Below, in pieces: positions 8,450 to 16,154 of a DNA stretch of 39,360 bases. Each line of letters starts with the position of its first letter. Positions within the stretch are counted from its first letter, which is position 1. The position numbers and the translations under genes are program-made. The notes below the pieces were generated by a model. It saw only the letters and a list, made by a program, of their open reading frames with translations, had not been told where the DNA came from and made no database searches. This DNA is from Deltaproteobacteria bacterium (GTDB taxonomy: Bacteria; Desulfobacterota; Desulfuromonadia; Desulfuromonadales; Geopsychrobacteraceae). The stretch covers positions 1 through 39,360 of the forward strand of contig JAJRQB010000012.1 of NCBI GenBank assembly GCA_024280485.1, written 5' to 3'.

Positions 8450-9019
8450 CTAAATAATTGTAAAGGGAGAAAGAGTCCAGATTACTTTAGCCTCCCCTTT
8501 ACCAACATTGATCCACCTGTGGGGCAAGTGCGACTTGAAACTTATACTGTCGCCTGACTCGAGAAGATGAACTTCATTTACTATTTCCACGCGCAGTTTG
8601 CCGTCAAGCAAATAAATAAGTTCATCGCCCGGATGATACATGTTCTGTTCACCACTGGTGCCACCCGGTTTAATTGTGCAAAAGAAAGACATAAACTGCG
8701 GGTCACGTAAACCAGAGGTAAATGATTCGGTCTGCATCGTATGCTGATCATCGTCATATACTGTTTTATCCCGTCCGCCAGGTCGGGTGACTACGATTTC
8801 ATGTGAAGTAGAAACATCTTCGACAAAATAATTAATACTCTTTTCAAAAACGTTGGCTAAGCGCATCAGGATGTCAACAGATGGTATTGTCAGTCCACGT
8901 TCTATCCGTGAAATCATATTGGAAGAAACATTCGACTTTTCAGCTAAGACCTGAATAGTCATGTCACGCTTCAGACGGGTTTCTTTAAGTTTTTTCCCAA
9001 GAATTTTCTTGATCTGCAT
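8450..9019 (-). CDS. XRE-family regulator with C-terminal cupin domain (copy 2)
   Basis: A 189-residue regulator: helix-turn-helix at about residues 8-62 (LKETRLKRDMTIQVLAEKS, then SNVSSNMISRIERGLT) and a cupin_2 sensor at about 110-185 with YHPGDELIYLLDGKLRVE and GDSISFKSHLPHRW. The family senses small molecules and often represses a neighbouring gene or itself. It is clearly paralogous to the gene at 9066, sharing ISRIERGLTxPSVxILMxLA and SGLRDP/QGLRDP. The ATG at 9019 has GGAGG 7 bases upstream. Forty-six bases separate it from the paralogue, so both are probably on one transcript. The ligand is unknown. Confidence 0.88.
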   Translation of the reverse strand: MQIKKILGKKLKETRLKRDMTIQVLAEKSNVSSNMISRIERGLTIPSVDILMRLANVFEKSINYFVEDVSTSHEIVVTRPGGRDKTVYDDDQHTMQTESFTSGLRDPQFMSFFCTIKPGGTSGEQNMYHPGDELIYLLDGKLRVEIVNEVHLLESGDSISFKSHLPHRWINVGKGEAKVIWTLSPFTII

Positions 9020-9065
9020 CCGGCATCCTCCAGTCAGTTATGGCCGGTTAATTGTGACAAATATT

Positions 9066-9626
9066 TTATACGTTAGGGGGCGGCGAGACAATCCAGAGAA
9101 TCTTGACCTGCACCCCACTCTTATTTTGCCATCGGTGCGGCAGGGAGGCTTTAAATGCGATGGAGTCTCCAACCTCAAGATGGAACTTATCGCCATCTAT
9201 TGTGAAGTCGAGAGCGCCCTCCATGACCATAGCGAACTCTTCACCCGTGTGGACCATTCCACCCTCACCGCTATCGCATGAAGGTTCAAGTACATCAATA
9301 AACACAGAGAAGCCAGGGTCACGCAAACCCTGAGTTAAGCTGAATATTTGATGTTTATCCTCAAAAAAGAAAATTGGATCACCCTGGCCCGCTGGCGTGA
9401 AGACAACAGGACTACCCTTTTCGGCCTCCTCAATGAAATAGCTTAGACTTACACCAAGGGCGTCGGCCAATTTCATCAATATCTCTACAGAGGGCGTTGT
9501 TAATCCACGTTCAATTCGAGAGATCATATTCGACGATACACGCGATTTTTCCGCAAGCTGCTGTATCGTTTTATCCCTCTTAAGCCTTGAACTCTTCAGC
9601 TTTTTTCCAATTAATCTCTTTACCAT
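9066..9626 (-). CDS. XRE-family regulator with C-terminal cupin domain (copy 1)
   Basis: A 186-residue paralogue of the downstream gene, with the same order: helix-turn-helix at residues about 8-62 (SSRLKRDKTIQQLAEKS, SSNMISRIERGLTTPSVEIL), linker, and a cupin at about 105-180 with VHTGEEFAMVMEGALDF and GDSIAFKASLPHRWQNKSG. AGGGAAG precedes ATG. It is divergent from bioB across a 180-base region holding the biotin operator. A possible minus-strand promoter reads TTGACA (9686-9681), 17 bases, TAGAAC (9663-9658). Cupin-XRE proteins often control amino acid, polyamine or sulfur genes; nothing here shows the target. Confidence 0.88.
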   Translation of the reverse strand: MVKRLIGKKLKSSRLKRDKTIQQLAEKSRVSSNMISRIERGLTTPSVEILMKLADALGVSLSYFIEEAEKGSPVVFTPAGQGDPIFFFEDKHQIFSLTQGLRDPGFSVFIDVLEPSCDSGEGGMVHTGEEFAMVMEGALDFTIDGDKFHLEVGDSIAFKASLPHRWQNKSGVQVKILWIVSPPPNV

Positions 9627-9667
9627 ATCTTCCCTGTCATTTTGAAATTAAAATCGTGTTCTATCAT

Positions 9668-9696
9668 TTGACTCCAGATCTGTCAACCAATATATG
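9668..9696 (+). promoter_or_regulatory. Sigma-70 promoter of bioBD
   Basis: TTGACT at 9668-9673, a 17-base spacer, and TATATG at 9691-9696, giving a start near 9703, upstream of the candidate BirA operator. Confidence 0.6.
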
Positions 9697-9724
9697 AGAT
9701 TCGCCAAACAGAAATGGTAACTGT

Positions 9725-9757
9725 CTGTCAACCGCCACATAGATAGGGAGTTGACAA
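9725..9757 (+). promoter_or_regulatory. Candidate BirA operator (biotin box) of bioBD
   Basis: CTGTCAACC, 15 bases, AGTTGACAA: a 9-15-9 inverted repeat with the inner seven bases of each half (TGTCAAC / GTTGACA) perfectly complementary. This is the geometry of bacterial BirA sites (TTGTnAACC, 14-16 bases, GGTTnACAA). A second left half-site TCTGTCAACC lies at 9679-9688 inside the promoter spacer, without a good partner. The box falls about 20 bases past the predicted start, where a bound repressor would block bioB. Confidence 0.6.
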
Positions 9758-9806
9758 GGAGGAGTTAGGTATTTTAACCTGCCGTGCAATAAAGGAGATT
9801 ATCAAC

Positions 9807-10796
9807 ATGCAGACGACTATTTATGAAATGACGAGTAGAGTTTTAAACGGTGGAGAAATAACCGCGGATGAAGGGCTGAAAATACTCACTGCCCAAGGTT
9901 GCGATTATACGCAATTCATGGCTGGAGCCCATAGAATCAAAGAGCAATTTCTTGGCAACAAAATAGATCTTTGTTCAATAATTAATGCAAAATCAGGACG
10001 TTGTGCTGAAAATTGTTCGTTTTGTGCGCAATCGTCTCATCATCAGACAGAGACTCCGGTTTATGATTTAAAGTCATGCGATGAGATGGTTCAAGGCGCA
10101 GTTCAAGCGGAAAAAGATGGGAATCACTGCTACGGTATTGTGACCAGCGGAACCGGCGTCAGTGCCGGGAATGAATTCAACAGAATAATAGAGGCTATTG
10201 GTCGGATCGGACGTGAGACTGCCATTGAGCCATCTGCTTCTCTTGGGATTCTCGATGAAATATCTGCTACGGCTTTGGCTGAGGCTGGTTGTGTAACCTA
10301 CCACCACAATCTTGAAACAGCGCGCTCTTTCTTCCCTGAAATCTGTACGACACATGACTATGAAGATGATGTCGCGACTGTCCGTTTAGCTAAGCAAAGC
10401 GGGATGCAAGTCTGTTGTGGTGGGATATTCGGCCTCGGGGAATCTCTTGAACAGAGGGTAGAAATGGGTCTGACGCTTAGAGACCTGGGTGTAGATTCCG
10501 TACCACTGAACTTTCTCAATCCGATCCCTGGCACCCCACTTGAAAATAACGCCCTCCTCACCCCGATGGATTGCTTGCGAATTGTCACGCTTTATCGTTA
10601 TCTGCTTCCAAACCTCAGGATTACTGTCTGCGGCGGACGAGAAAAAAATCTGCGCGATTTCCAATCTGCAATCTTCATGGCGGGTGCCAGTGGCACCATG
10701 GTTGGAAATTATCTGACAACGACAGGCCGGGATCAAGCCGATGACCTTCAAATGATCAAAGACGCTGAAGTGGTGATTAATGCCTGTCACAGTTAA
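9807..10796 (+). CDS. bioB: Biotin synthase
   Basis: A radical-SAM enzyme of 329 residues that inserts sulfur into dethiobiotin, the last step of biotin synthesis. The cluster motif is C66-x3-C70-x2-C73 in AKSGRCAENCSFCAQSS. YGIVTSGTG, EPSASLGIL, TYHHNLETA, CCGGIFGLGES and VPLNFLNPIPGTPLE are the family's conserved blocks, including ligands of the second, sacrificial [2Fe-2S] cluster. AAGGAG lies 9 bases upstream of ATG. Its end overlaps bioD by 17 bases, so the two are cotranslated. Expression is probably repressed by biotin through the upstream box. Confidence 0.97.
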   Translation: MQTTIYEMTSRVLNGGEITADEGLKILTAQGCDYTQFMAGAHRIKEQFLGNKIDLCSIINAKSGRCAENCSFCAQSSHHQTETPVYDLKSCDEMVQGAVQAEKDGNHCYGIVTSGTGVSAGNEFNRIIEAIGRIGRETAIEPSASLGILDEISATALAEAGCVTYHHNLETARSFFPEICTTHDYEDDVATVRLAKQSGMQVCCGGIFGLGESLEQRVEMGLTLRDLGVDSVPLNFLNPIPGTPLENNALLTPMDCLRIVTLYRYLLPNLRITVCGGREKNLRDFQSAIFMAGASGTMVGNYLTTTGRDQADDLQMIKDAEVVINACHS

Positions 10797-11508
10797 TCCG
10801 GCAGGATTGTTTATAACCGGAACCGGGACTGCGGTCGGCAAGACTATCTTCACTGCCGCCCTGGCTTTGCATCTGCGTAAATCCGGAGTTGATGTCGGTG
10901 TCATGAAACCGCTGGAAAGCGGGGTTGAAGATGTGGCAACGGCGGGAAAAGACGGTGAATTGCTGCGCTGGGCTTCGGCAACGACAGATTCACTTGAATC
11001 AACTTGCCCCTACCGTTTTAAGCATGCAGCCGCGCCAGGTACGGCTGCACGGATTGAAAAACGGCCGGTTCATTACACAGACCTCGTACTCTCTGCCAAA
11101 GAGCTGGTAGAGCGACACCAATTCACCCTGATTGAAGGTGCCGGCGGACTAATGGTCCCTATTGCTGGTGGATTTTTAATTTCTGACCTGGCTAAAGATA
11201 TCGGGCTACCCATGCTGGTTGTTGCCGATGCACGGCTCGGCACAATCAACCATAGTCTCCTCACCCTGCTGGCTGCGCGCTACCTGGAAATTGAGGTCGT
11301 AGGTTACATTCTGAATCGAATGCCTGCCGCCCCGAGCATCGCTGAGCAGACAGCACCTCATGATCTGGCATCATTAACGATGGAAGAATTACTTGCGGTA
11401 ATTCCTGAGGTTGAAGGTGATACTCACAAGATGATTGAACAGATCTCTTCGATTCTCCCGACCTTGCCCAGTTGGCCACTTTTAAAAAAATATTTACCTC
11501 AAGCCTAG
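10780..11508 (+). CDS. bioD: Dethiobiotin synthetase
   Basis: A 242-residue ATP-dependent carboxylase that closes the ureido ring of diaminopelargonate to give dethiobiotin, the substrate of BioB. P-loop GTGTAVGKT is at residues 14-22, MKPLESG at about 41-47 holds the substrate lysine region, and EGAGGLMVPI at about 118-127 is the second nucleotide motif. The start ATG lies inside the end of bioB. The stop codon sits in a CTAG shared tail-to-tail with the stop of the opposing gene. bioF, bioA and the pimeloyl genes are not in view. Confidence 0.95.
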   Translation: MPVTVNPAGLFITGTGTAVGKTIFTAALALHLRKSGVDVGVMKPLESGVEDVATAGKDGELLRWASATTDSLESTCPYRFKHAAAPGTAARIEKRPVHYTDLVLSAKELVERHQFTLIEGAGGLMVPIAGGFLISDLAKDIGLPMLVVADARLGTINHSLLTLLAARYLEIEVVGYILNRMPAAPSIAEQTAPHDLASLTMEELLAVIPEVEGDTHKMIEQISSILPTLPSWPLLKKYLPQA

Positions 11509-12026
11509 AGAGGCGACTCCGACTCCGGGAGCGCTAGCTCATTCGGTAGCGGTACGACCGGCCGTTGATCATAGAAGAAACGATAGATCCTCTTTTTCCC
11601 ATCGGGGAGCTTGCTTCCGACTTTAATCATGGTCTCTCCTTCGGACGGCAATTCTAACACCCCTGTCCACTGATGTTGCTGAGGCTCAAGTCGAACGGTT
11701 CGAGCCTTGCGTCTATCAGGGGTAAATGTTCGCGCTGCCACTTGACCTTCAAGCAACTCTTCGCCGGTTTTTTCTTCAATAAAACCAACTGAAATTAAAT
11801 AATGTTGTAAAACTCCGTCAAGGGGCTCACTGATATCGAGTAGCGGCTGTGGCTCAAGTTGCACATGTGCCTCCACACCACGTCGAATATCCTGACCAAG
11901 ATCGATAATCACGACTGATGTGGAAAAAGGCTCAGGTTTCAGGTGCAACTGGGCAACGTCAATAACGTTGGCCGTATGGGCTAACGAGGGGGTAAGTAAA
12001 AGAAGAATAGCGATAAATAGTTGCAT
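11505..12026 (-). CDS. Hypothetical exported protein downstream of the metal/ABC operon
   Basis: A 173-residue protein with a signal peptide (MQLFIAILLLLTPSLAHTAN, cleavage about residue 17-19). ATG at 12026 is chosen because GGGAGG stands 5 bases upstream; the frame extends to 12083 but has no ribosome site there and would put charged residues before the signal. The mature part is beta-rich: LHLKPEPFSTSVVIIDLGQ, then QHQWTGVLELPSEGETMIKVGSKLPDGKKRIYRFFYDQR. I do not recognise a family. It is separated from the zinc-ribbon genes by the MITE, and before that insertion lay about 70 bases behind them, so it was probably the last gene of that operon. It ends tail-to-tail with bioD. Confidence 0.75.
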   Translation of the reverse strand: MQLFIAILLLLTPSLAHTANVIDVAQLHLKPEPFSTSVVIIDLGQDIRRGVEAHVQLEPQPLLDISEPLDGVLQHYLISVGFIEEKTGEELLEGQVAARTFTPDRRKARTVRLEPQQHQWTGVLELPSEGETMIKVGSKLPDGKKRIYRFFYDQRPVVPLPNELALPESESPL

Positions 12027-12096
12027 AAAAACCTCCCGGACAACAGATTTGACCAGTATAGCCATATCAGATTCGAAAGGCATGCAAAGTTTTTAT

Positions 12097-12264
12097 TAGG
12101 AGACTGTCGGACTATACGAGCTGAAGCGAAAGCTTGGATGGTTGAGGACAGATTTTAGCTCGTTTGCAGGCTCATAGCCATAGCTATGGGGCAAAAAAGG
12201 AGCTGAGATCTGAGCCAACTAGCCAGGTTTGCAGTCAGTTCATGGATAGTCCGACAGCCTCCTA
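12097..12264. mobile_element. 164-bp MITE with near-perfect terminal inverted repeats and TA target duplication
   Basis: The ends GGAGACTGTCGGACTAT (12099-12115) and ATAGTCCGACAGCCTCC (12246-12262) are inverted repeats matching at 16 of 17 bases. Both are flanked by TA (12097-12098 and 12263-12264), the target duplication of the IS630/Tc1-mariner group. No reading frame of useful length lies inside, so it is non-autonomous. Removing the element and one TA joins the flanks as ACC TAA TAA in the frame of the upstream zinc-ribbon gene. The insertion is therefore inside a stop codon and the element now supplies TAG. The transposase that mobilises it is not in the window. Confidence 0.75.
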
Positions 12265-12546
12265 GGTGCGAACTTGTCCGCAATCAGGACAGAATTGCCA
12301 ATCAGGATGAAGGCGTGATCCACAACCACACTGAAGTGGGTCCAGGCGTCTGCGCTGGCGTACCCTGACAAAGAAAAGAATAGTTAACGCCAACAGATTT
12401 ATTCCGATCAGAATCCCTGCCGGAAAGCTGATCGCCCACAAAGAGTCCACAGTGCAACGTCCACACGAGTAGCTCCAGTAGTTATAACAGATGAGTCCCA
12501 GCCCAGTGATGGAGAGGAGCAGAAGCAATGCATAGCGTTTTTTCAT
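12262..12546 (-). CDS. Small membrane protein with C-terminal zinc ribbon
   Basis: A 94-residue protein: MKKRYALLLLLSITGLGLICY is the first membrane segment, SFPAGILIGINLLALTILFFV (in two parts) the second, and the cytoplasmic tail has CGCGSRLHPDWQFCPDCG, a two-pair Cys knuckle that should bind zinc. A CGRC pair also sits between the membrane segments. ATG at 12546 overlaps the TGA of the upstream gene (ATGA), with GGAG 7 bases before it. The longer frame to 12582 is inside the neighbour. Its stop TAG comes from the inserted MITE; the original stop was TAA TAA, so the protein is unchanged. Function unknown; context suggests a part of the metal-related ABC system. Confidence 0.75.
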   Translation of the reverse strand: MKKRYALLLLLSITGLGLICYNYWSYSCGRCTVDSLWAISFPAGILIGINLLALTILFFVRVRQRRRLDPLQCGCGSRLHPDWQFCPDCGQVRT

Positions 12547-12794
12547 TTCACTGCTCCAGCAGCACATCCACAAGACGGACAAAAACTGTGATTAATCAGT
12601 TTACGTTGCTGGCAAGACGAACAGTTTTCGTGCAAGCGCTGCAAGCAGTGTGGGCAGACCATCCATTCGAACGAAATTTCTCGATCACAACTGGAACAAG
12701 ACGCTGTAACTGATTCTTCGACTTCAGAATCGTTGAGTTCATCCTGAATCCTTAACAACAGAAAGGCCAGGCAGATCAGTAATAGAAAAATCAT
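12543..12794 (-). CDS. Small membrane-anchored double zinc-ribbon protein
   Basis: An 83-residue protein with an N-terminal membrane segment (IFLLLICLAFLLL, residues 2-14) and a soluble part holding four CxxC pairs: CSSC, CPHC, CSSC and CPSC, i.e. two zinc ribbons in the style of DZANK proteins. The final CGC adds another Cys. It follows the LolD-like ATPase by 8 bases and is coupled to the next zinc-ribbon gene by ATGA. No enzyme motif is visible. The Cys density and neighbours suggest metal binding or assembly in the transporter complex, which is inference. Confidence 0.75.
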   Translation of the reverse strand: MIFLLLICLAFLLLRIQDELNDSEVEESVTASCSSCDREISFEWMVCPHCLQRLHENCSSCQQRKLINHSFCPSCGCAAGAVK

Positions 12795-12802
12795 TGTCGT
12801 CC

Positions 12803-13510
12803 CTACCCAGCCTGCGCAACTGCCTTCGGAGCGCGGGCACTATCTGAATCAATCGCGCCATCACGCAGGACAACAGTTCGATCAAAATATGGGCGGTTTT
12901 CATCATTATGAGTCACCATGATGATCGTCTGCCCCTCTTCATTCAGCTGCTTGAATAGATCCATGATTTCGCGACTGGTGGCGATATCGAGGCTACCGGT
13001 CGGCTCATCGGCCAAGATCAATGGCGGTTCATTCACAAGGGCGCGGGCAATGGCGACACGCTCCTGTTCTCCGCCCGAGAGTTGATTGGGTAAATGTCCG
13101 ACCCGATGACTCAAGCCCACACGTCCCAGCACCTCGATTGCTCGCTGTTTTTTCTCGGCGACCGGCATCTTCTTGACCGCTAGCGGCAACATGACATTTT
13201 CAAGCGCCGTCAGATAAGGGATCAGGTTAAAAGACTGAAAGACGAAACCGAGATACTCACGGCGGAAATCTGCGCGCTTTTCTGAACTCAGGCCATAGAC
13301 ATCGATATCATCGACCAGGATCTTGCCGTTTGTCGGATGGCAGAGGCCGCCGAGAATCGTCAACAGGGTACTTTTGCCCGAACCCGAGGGGCCCATCACG
13401 CCAAGAAAACAACCCTCTTCAACAGCTAACTCAAGTTTATTCAATGCAATGACGCAATCAGCATCACTCTCGTAATGCTTCTCAATTTGTTTTAAGTGCA
13501 CAAAAGGCAT
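12803..13510 (-). CDS. LolD/MacB-type ABC transporter ATP-binding protein
   Basis: A 235-residue ABC ATPase. Walker [10 protein letters not shown] is at residues 40-48, the Q-loop at [18 protein letters not shown], the signature [15 protein letters not shown] at about 143-157, Walker [13 protein letters not shown] at about 164-175 and the switch His in [21 protein letters not shown] is typical of the LolD/MacB/FtsE group that partners FtsX-like permeases. It lies 20 bases after the permease gene. These ATPases drive mechanotransmission or export of lipoproteins, peptides or, as in Fet-type iron loci, act with metal proteins. Confidence 0.93.
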   Translation of the reverse strand: MPFVHLKQIEKHYESDADCVIALNKLELAVEEGCFLGVMGPSGSGKSTLLTILGGLCHPTNGKILVDDIDVYGLSSEKRADFRREYLGFVFQSFNLIPYLTALENVMLPLAVKKMPVAEKKQRAIEVLGRVGLSHRVGHLPNQLSGGEQERVAIARALVNEPPLILADEPTGSLDIATSREIMDLFKQLNEEGQTIIMVTHNDENRPYFDRTVVLRDGAIDSDSARAPKAVAQAG

Positions 13511-13530
13511 AATAAGGTTCCTTCGGTCAG

Positions 13531-14688
13531 CTAAAGAGCACGTAGTGCTTCAGTAGGGTCAAGACGACTGGCTTTCAGAGCTGGATAGAACGAGGCCGAT
13601 GCGCCAACCAGAAGAGCGAGGCATACCGCTCCGCCCCCCAACAACGGATCCCAGTGCAGACTCACCTCGTTGTCAGTCATCAGGGGCAGGATAAGATGTG
13701 TCATCCCCATACCTACAAAAAAACCAAGAAAACCTGCGATGAGACTGACTACTGTAGATTCGAAAAGGATCAGACGCATGATATGTGAGCGCCGAAAACC
13801 AAGAGCGCGAAAGATTCCAATTTCACGGGTACGTTCGTTAACAGAGCCCATCATCGTTACAAAAACGACCAATGCTCCAATAAAAAGCACGACTGCAGCA
13901 ACAGCAAAAGAGAAATTACGGAATTGATCCAAAGCATGCATACGAGTCTTTACAACTTGCTGAATCGCGCTGACATTGGTTCCAGGTAACACTTCACTGA
14001 TCTGGTTGACCATATCTGTCACCGGACAGTCGCCACAGAGTGCAGCCACCTCGACCAGCGACACCGTTCCCTCTTTCCCCAGCAAACGTTGAATCACCGG
14101 CAAGGAAGCGATAAGGATCTGATCATCCTGAGACCCGGTGCTGGACAGAATCCCGGTTAAGGTGAATGTCTCACCAGCAATCTCAACTTTATCGCCCACC
14201 GTCAAGCCAAGTTTCTGAGCCACCTCTGCTCCTGCAACCAAATCATAATCTTGTTCTAACGGACGGCCATTGACCTTCCACCACTTTTTGAGTTTGAACT
14301 CTTTGTCAGGTTCAACACCCATCAACATAACCCGCTGTCCCTTAACCTCCAGCGCTCCAAGGACCTTTGGCGCGACAGCAGCAATATTGAGATAGTTGCG
14401 GATACCGTTAATCTTGATAAGATCGGCCTGTCGAATCTCCTGTGGATCAAGGGAAATGCCACCCAGGCTGATTCCGCCATAATTCAGAGACAAATTATCA
14501 CTCTGTGGCGTAATCAGGATATTGGCGCCGTAATTCTCCATCTTGTTTTGAACGTCTTCGGTCAGGGTTGTCGAAAGCGATATCAAGGTAACAACAGTGG
14601 CTACACCGATCAGCAGACCTGCAACAAGAAAAGCTAAACGGCTCTTGCGGCGACGCAAATTATTGAAAGCAATGGTCTCTAGTCTCAT
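13531..14688 (-). CDS. FtsX/MacB-like ABC transporter permease
   Basis: A 385-residue permease with one N-terminal membrane segment (about residues 19-38, RLAFLVAGLLIGVATVVTLI), a large periplasmic MacB-type domain (about 45-255), and three C-terminal segments including FAVAAVVLFIGALVVFVTMMGSV and AGFLGFFVGMGMTHLILPL. NERTREIGIFRALGF is the coupling motif of FtsX proteins. An extracytoplasmic ALCGDCPV pair of cysteines may bind metal. ATG at 14688 has AAGGGA upstream; the frame reaches 14721 without a better site. It forms the membrane half of the ABC system with the next gene. Confidence 0.92.
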   Translation of the reverse strand: MRLETIAFNNLRRRKSRLAFLVAGLLIGVATVVTLISLSTTLTEDVQNKMENYGANILITPQSDNLSLNYGGISLGGISLDPQEIRQADLIKINGIRNYLNIAAVAPKVLGALEVKGQRVMLMGVEPDKEFKLKKWWKVNGRPLEQDYDLVAGAEVAQKLGLTVGDKVEIAGETFTLTGILSSTGSQDDQILIASLPVIQRLLGKEGTVSLVEVAALCGDCPVTDMVNQISEVLPGTNVSAIQQVVKTRMHALDQFRNFSFAVAAVVLFIGALVVFVTMMGSVNERTREIGIFRALGFRRSHIMRLILFESTVVSLIAGFLGFFVGMGMTHLILPLMTDNEVSLHWDPLLGGGAVCLALLVGASASFYPALKASRLDPTEALRAL

Positions 14689-14721
14689 TTTTGTCCCTTT
14701 AGAAAAGACCCTGAACGGCAA

Positions 14722-15243
14722 TCAGATTCCGAAATACCAACCACCTTTTAAAATATCTGCTTGCGCGATCGCCAAGCGCCCGTCGTCAATACGTCGAGCC
14801 AATGGTGCTGGGTTACAGCCACCTTTGACCTCATTGACCAGATCGGTCCTGAATCGCTGCTCGCAGTTGTTACAGACCATGGAATCACCTTCTTGCCGAT
14901 AGCCCTTCATTTCTCGATAACAGACATCGCAAGCATCAAAAGCAGCACGCATGACTCCATCAATACTCTTGACCACAAAGAATTTTATATCACCTTTAGC
15001 GGTCGCTAATTTGAAGTAATGAGCATTGCCATCGTCAACGTCTGCAACCTTTAAATTAACAAAACCATTCTCAGCTTTAACTGAGGCGATACCATCGCTG
15101 ACGCCCTGCCCCGCAAAGAACCAACCGGCAATCGCAGCAACAATTAAGAGCCCCAGCAAGCCGACTAGCTTGCCACTTCCACCTGATTTCTTTTCGGTAA
15201 ATTGATCTTTCTTGTTCTGACGATTATTGTTTTCCTGACTCAT
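14722..15243 (-). CDS. DUF2318 Fe-S-type membrane protein
   Basis: A 173-residue protein: hydrophilic N-terminus, one membrane segment (about 26-44) and a periplasmic DUF2318 domain with C105-x2-C108, C124-x2-C127 and C143 (DACDVCYREMKGYRQEGD, CNNCEQRF, GGCNP). This family is described as Fe-S or metal-containing and lies beside Ftr1-type iron permeases and FtsX-like ABC systems, for example Cj1660 in the Campylobacter p19 locus. AAGGAG lies 8 bases before ATG. It sits between the HMA protein and the permease. A role handling iron or copper in the periplasm is inferred from family and context. Confidence 0.85.
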   Translation of the reverse strand: MSQENNNRQNKKDQFTEKKSGGSGKLVGLLGLLIVAAIAGWFFAGQGVSDGIASVKAENGFVNLKVADVDDGNAHYFKLATAKGDIKFFVVKSIDGVMRAAFDACDVCYREMKGYRQEGDSMVCNNCEQRFRTDLVNEVKGGCNPAPLARRIDDGRLAIAQADILKGGWYFGI

Positions 15244-15281
15244 GTTAAATTCTCCTTCAGAGATAATTTATTGTTTGACGA

Positions 15282-16154
15282 TTATTTCGAACCACAAGAG
15301 CCACCGCAGGAAGAGCTTCCAGCGGCTTCAGCTTGTTTGATTGCCGGATCAAAAATCACAACGTTGGTATTTTGCAAAGTCACTCCATACCACTGGGAAT
15401 AACGGAGCTGCTTTTCACGATCTGTCGTTAAACCAGCTACAACATTTTGCTCAATATTCTTATTAATAATCATGCTCTCTTTGAGCTGAGTAAAAAACCG
15501 ATCATAGCTTCCAAACCGAGTGACGACCACGCTGTCAAAATCCTTGACCGCTGCTTTCATCCGCTTGATTTCAATATCAACCTCGCCGTCCTGAATAATA
15601 ATTTGATTTTTATCTGCCGCTGATAATAGAATCTCTCTCTCTTTCAACTCCTGCCACACCTGAGCCTGAAGCTGTTGATTGCCATATGGCGATGTACCAG
15701 TCGCCAAACCTACGCCACGCAGTCCAATTACCTGATTAAAATCTTCACGAGAGAGCAAACGGTTACCGATGCGCGCAATATATTTGGCACTTAATTGCTC
15801 ATTTTCAGTCAGAGTTTTTTCATAGTCGGCCGCGGTCATATCGAGGCGGACCGTCGCCGGAAAACCGGTATTAGTCACAACTTCAGCAATCTCAGCTGCG
15901 GATGTCAGGGACGGGTCGTAGGTCATCTGACCGCGTCCGTTGGTGACACTGACGTCGACTTTGCCGACCCCTTCAACCGTTGCAAGGGCCGCGTTGATCT
16001 TGCTGACACAGGAACCGCAGGTCATGTTGCCGATATTGAGCTCGGTCATAGCGGACGACTGTGCGGCCTGTTCGCCACCAGTTAAGTAGGCACCAGCACC
16101 GACTGCGATACCAAGAGCCATAACAAGAAGCAGGACCACCAATTTTCTATTCAT
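15282..16154 (-). CDS. HMA heavy-metal domain fused to a SurA-N-like domain, with Cys-rich tail
   Basis: A 290-residue exported or anchored protein. Residues 5-24 are a signal peptide or anchor. Residues about 36-102 are a heavy-metal-associated domain with GNMTCGSCVSKINAAL (C46 and C49) and the expected ferredoxin-like length. From about 118 to 262, KYIARIGNRLLSREDFNQVI and the helices after it resemble the N-terminal chaperone domain of SurA/PpiC proteins, but no parvulin domain follows. The tail SSSCGGSCGSK carries C283 and C287, a second possible metal site. GGAGG lies upstream. It is first in the DUF2318/ABC/zinc-ribbon operon. HMA domains bind Cu(I) or similar soft metals. The fusion is unusual. 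Confidence 0.83.
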   Translation of the reverse strand: MNRKLVVLLLVMALGIAVGAGAYLTGGEQAAQSSAMTELNIGNMTCGSCVSKINAALATVEGVGKVDVSVTNGRGQMTYDPSLTSAAEIAEVVTNTGFPATVRLDMTAADYEKTLTENEQLSAKYIARIGNRLLSREDFNQVIGLRGVGLATGTSPYGNQQLQAQVWQELKEREILLSAADKNQIIIQDGEVDIEIKRMKAAVKDFDSVVVTRFGSYDRFFTQLKESMIINKNIEQNVVAGLTTDREKQLRYSQWYGVTLQNTNVVIFDPAIKQAEAAGSSSCGGSCGSK

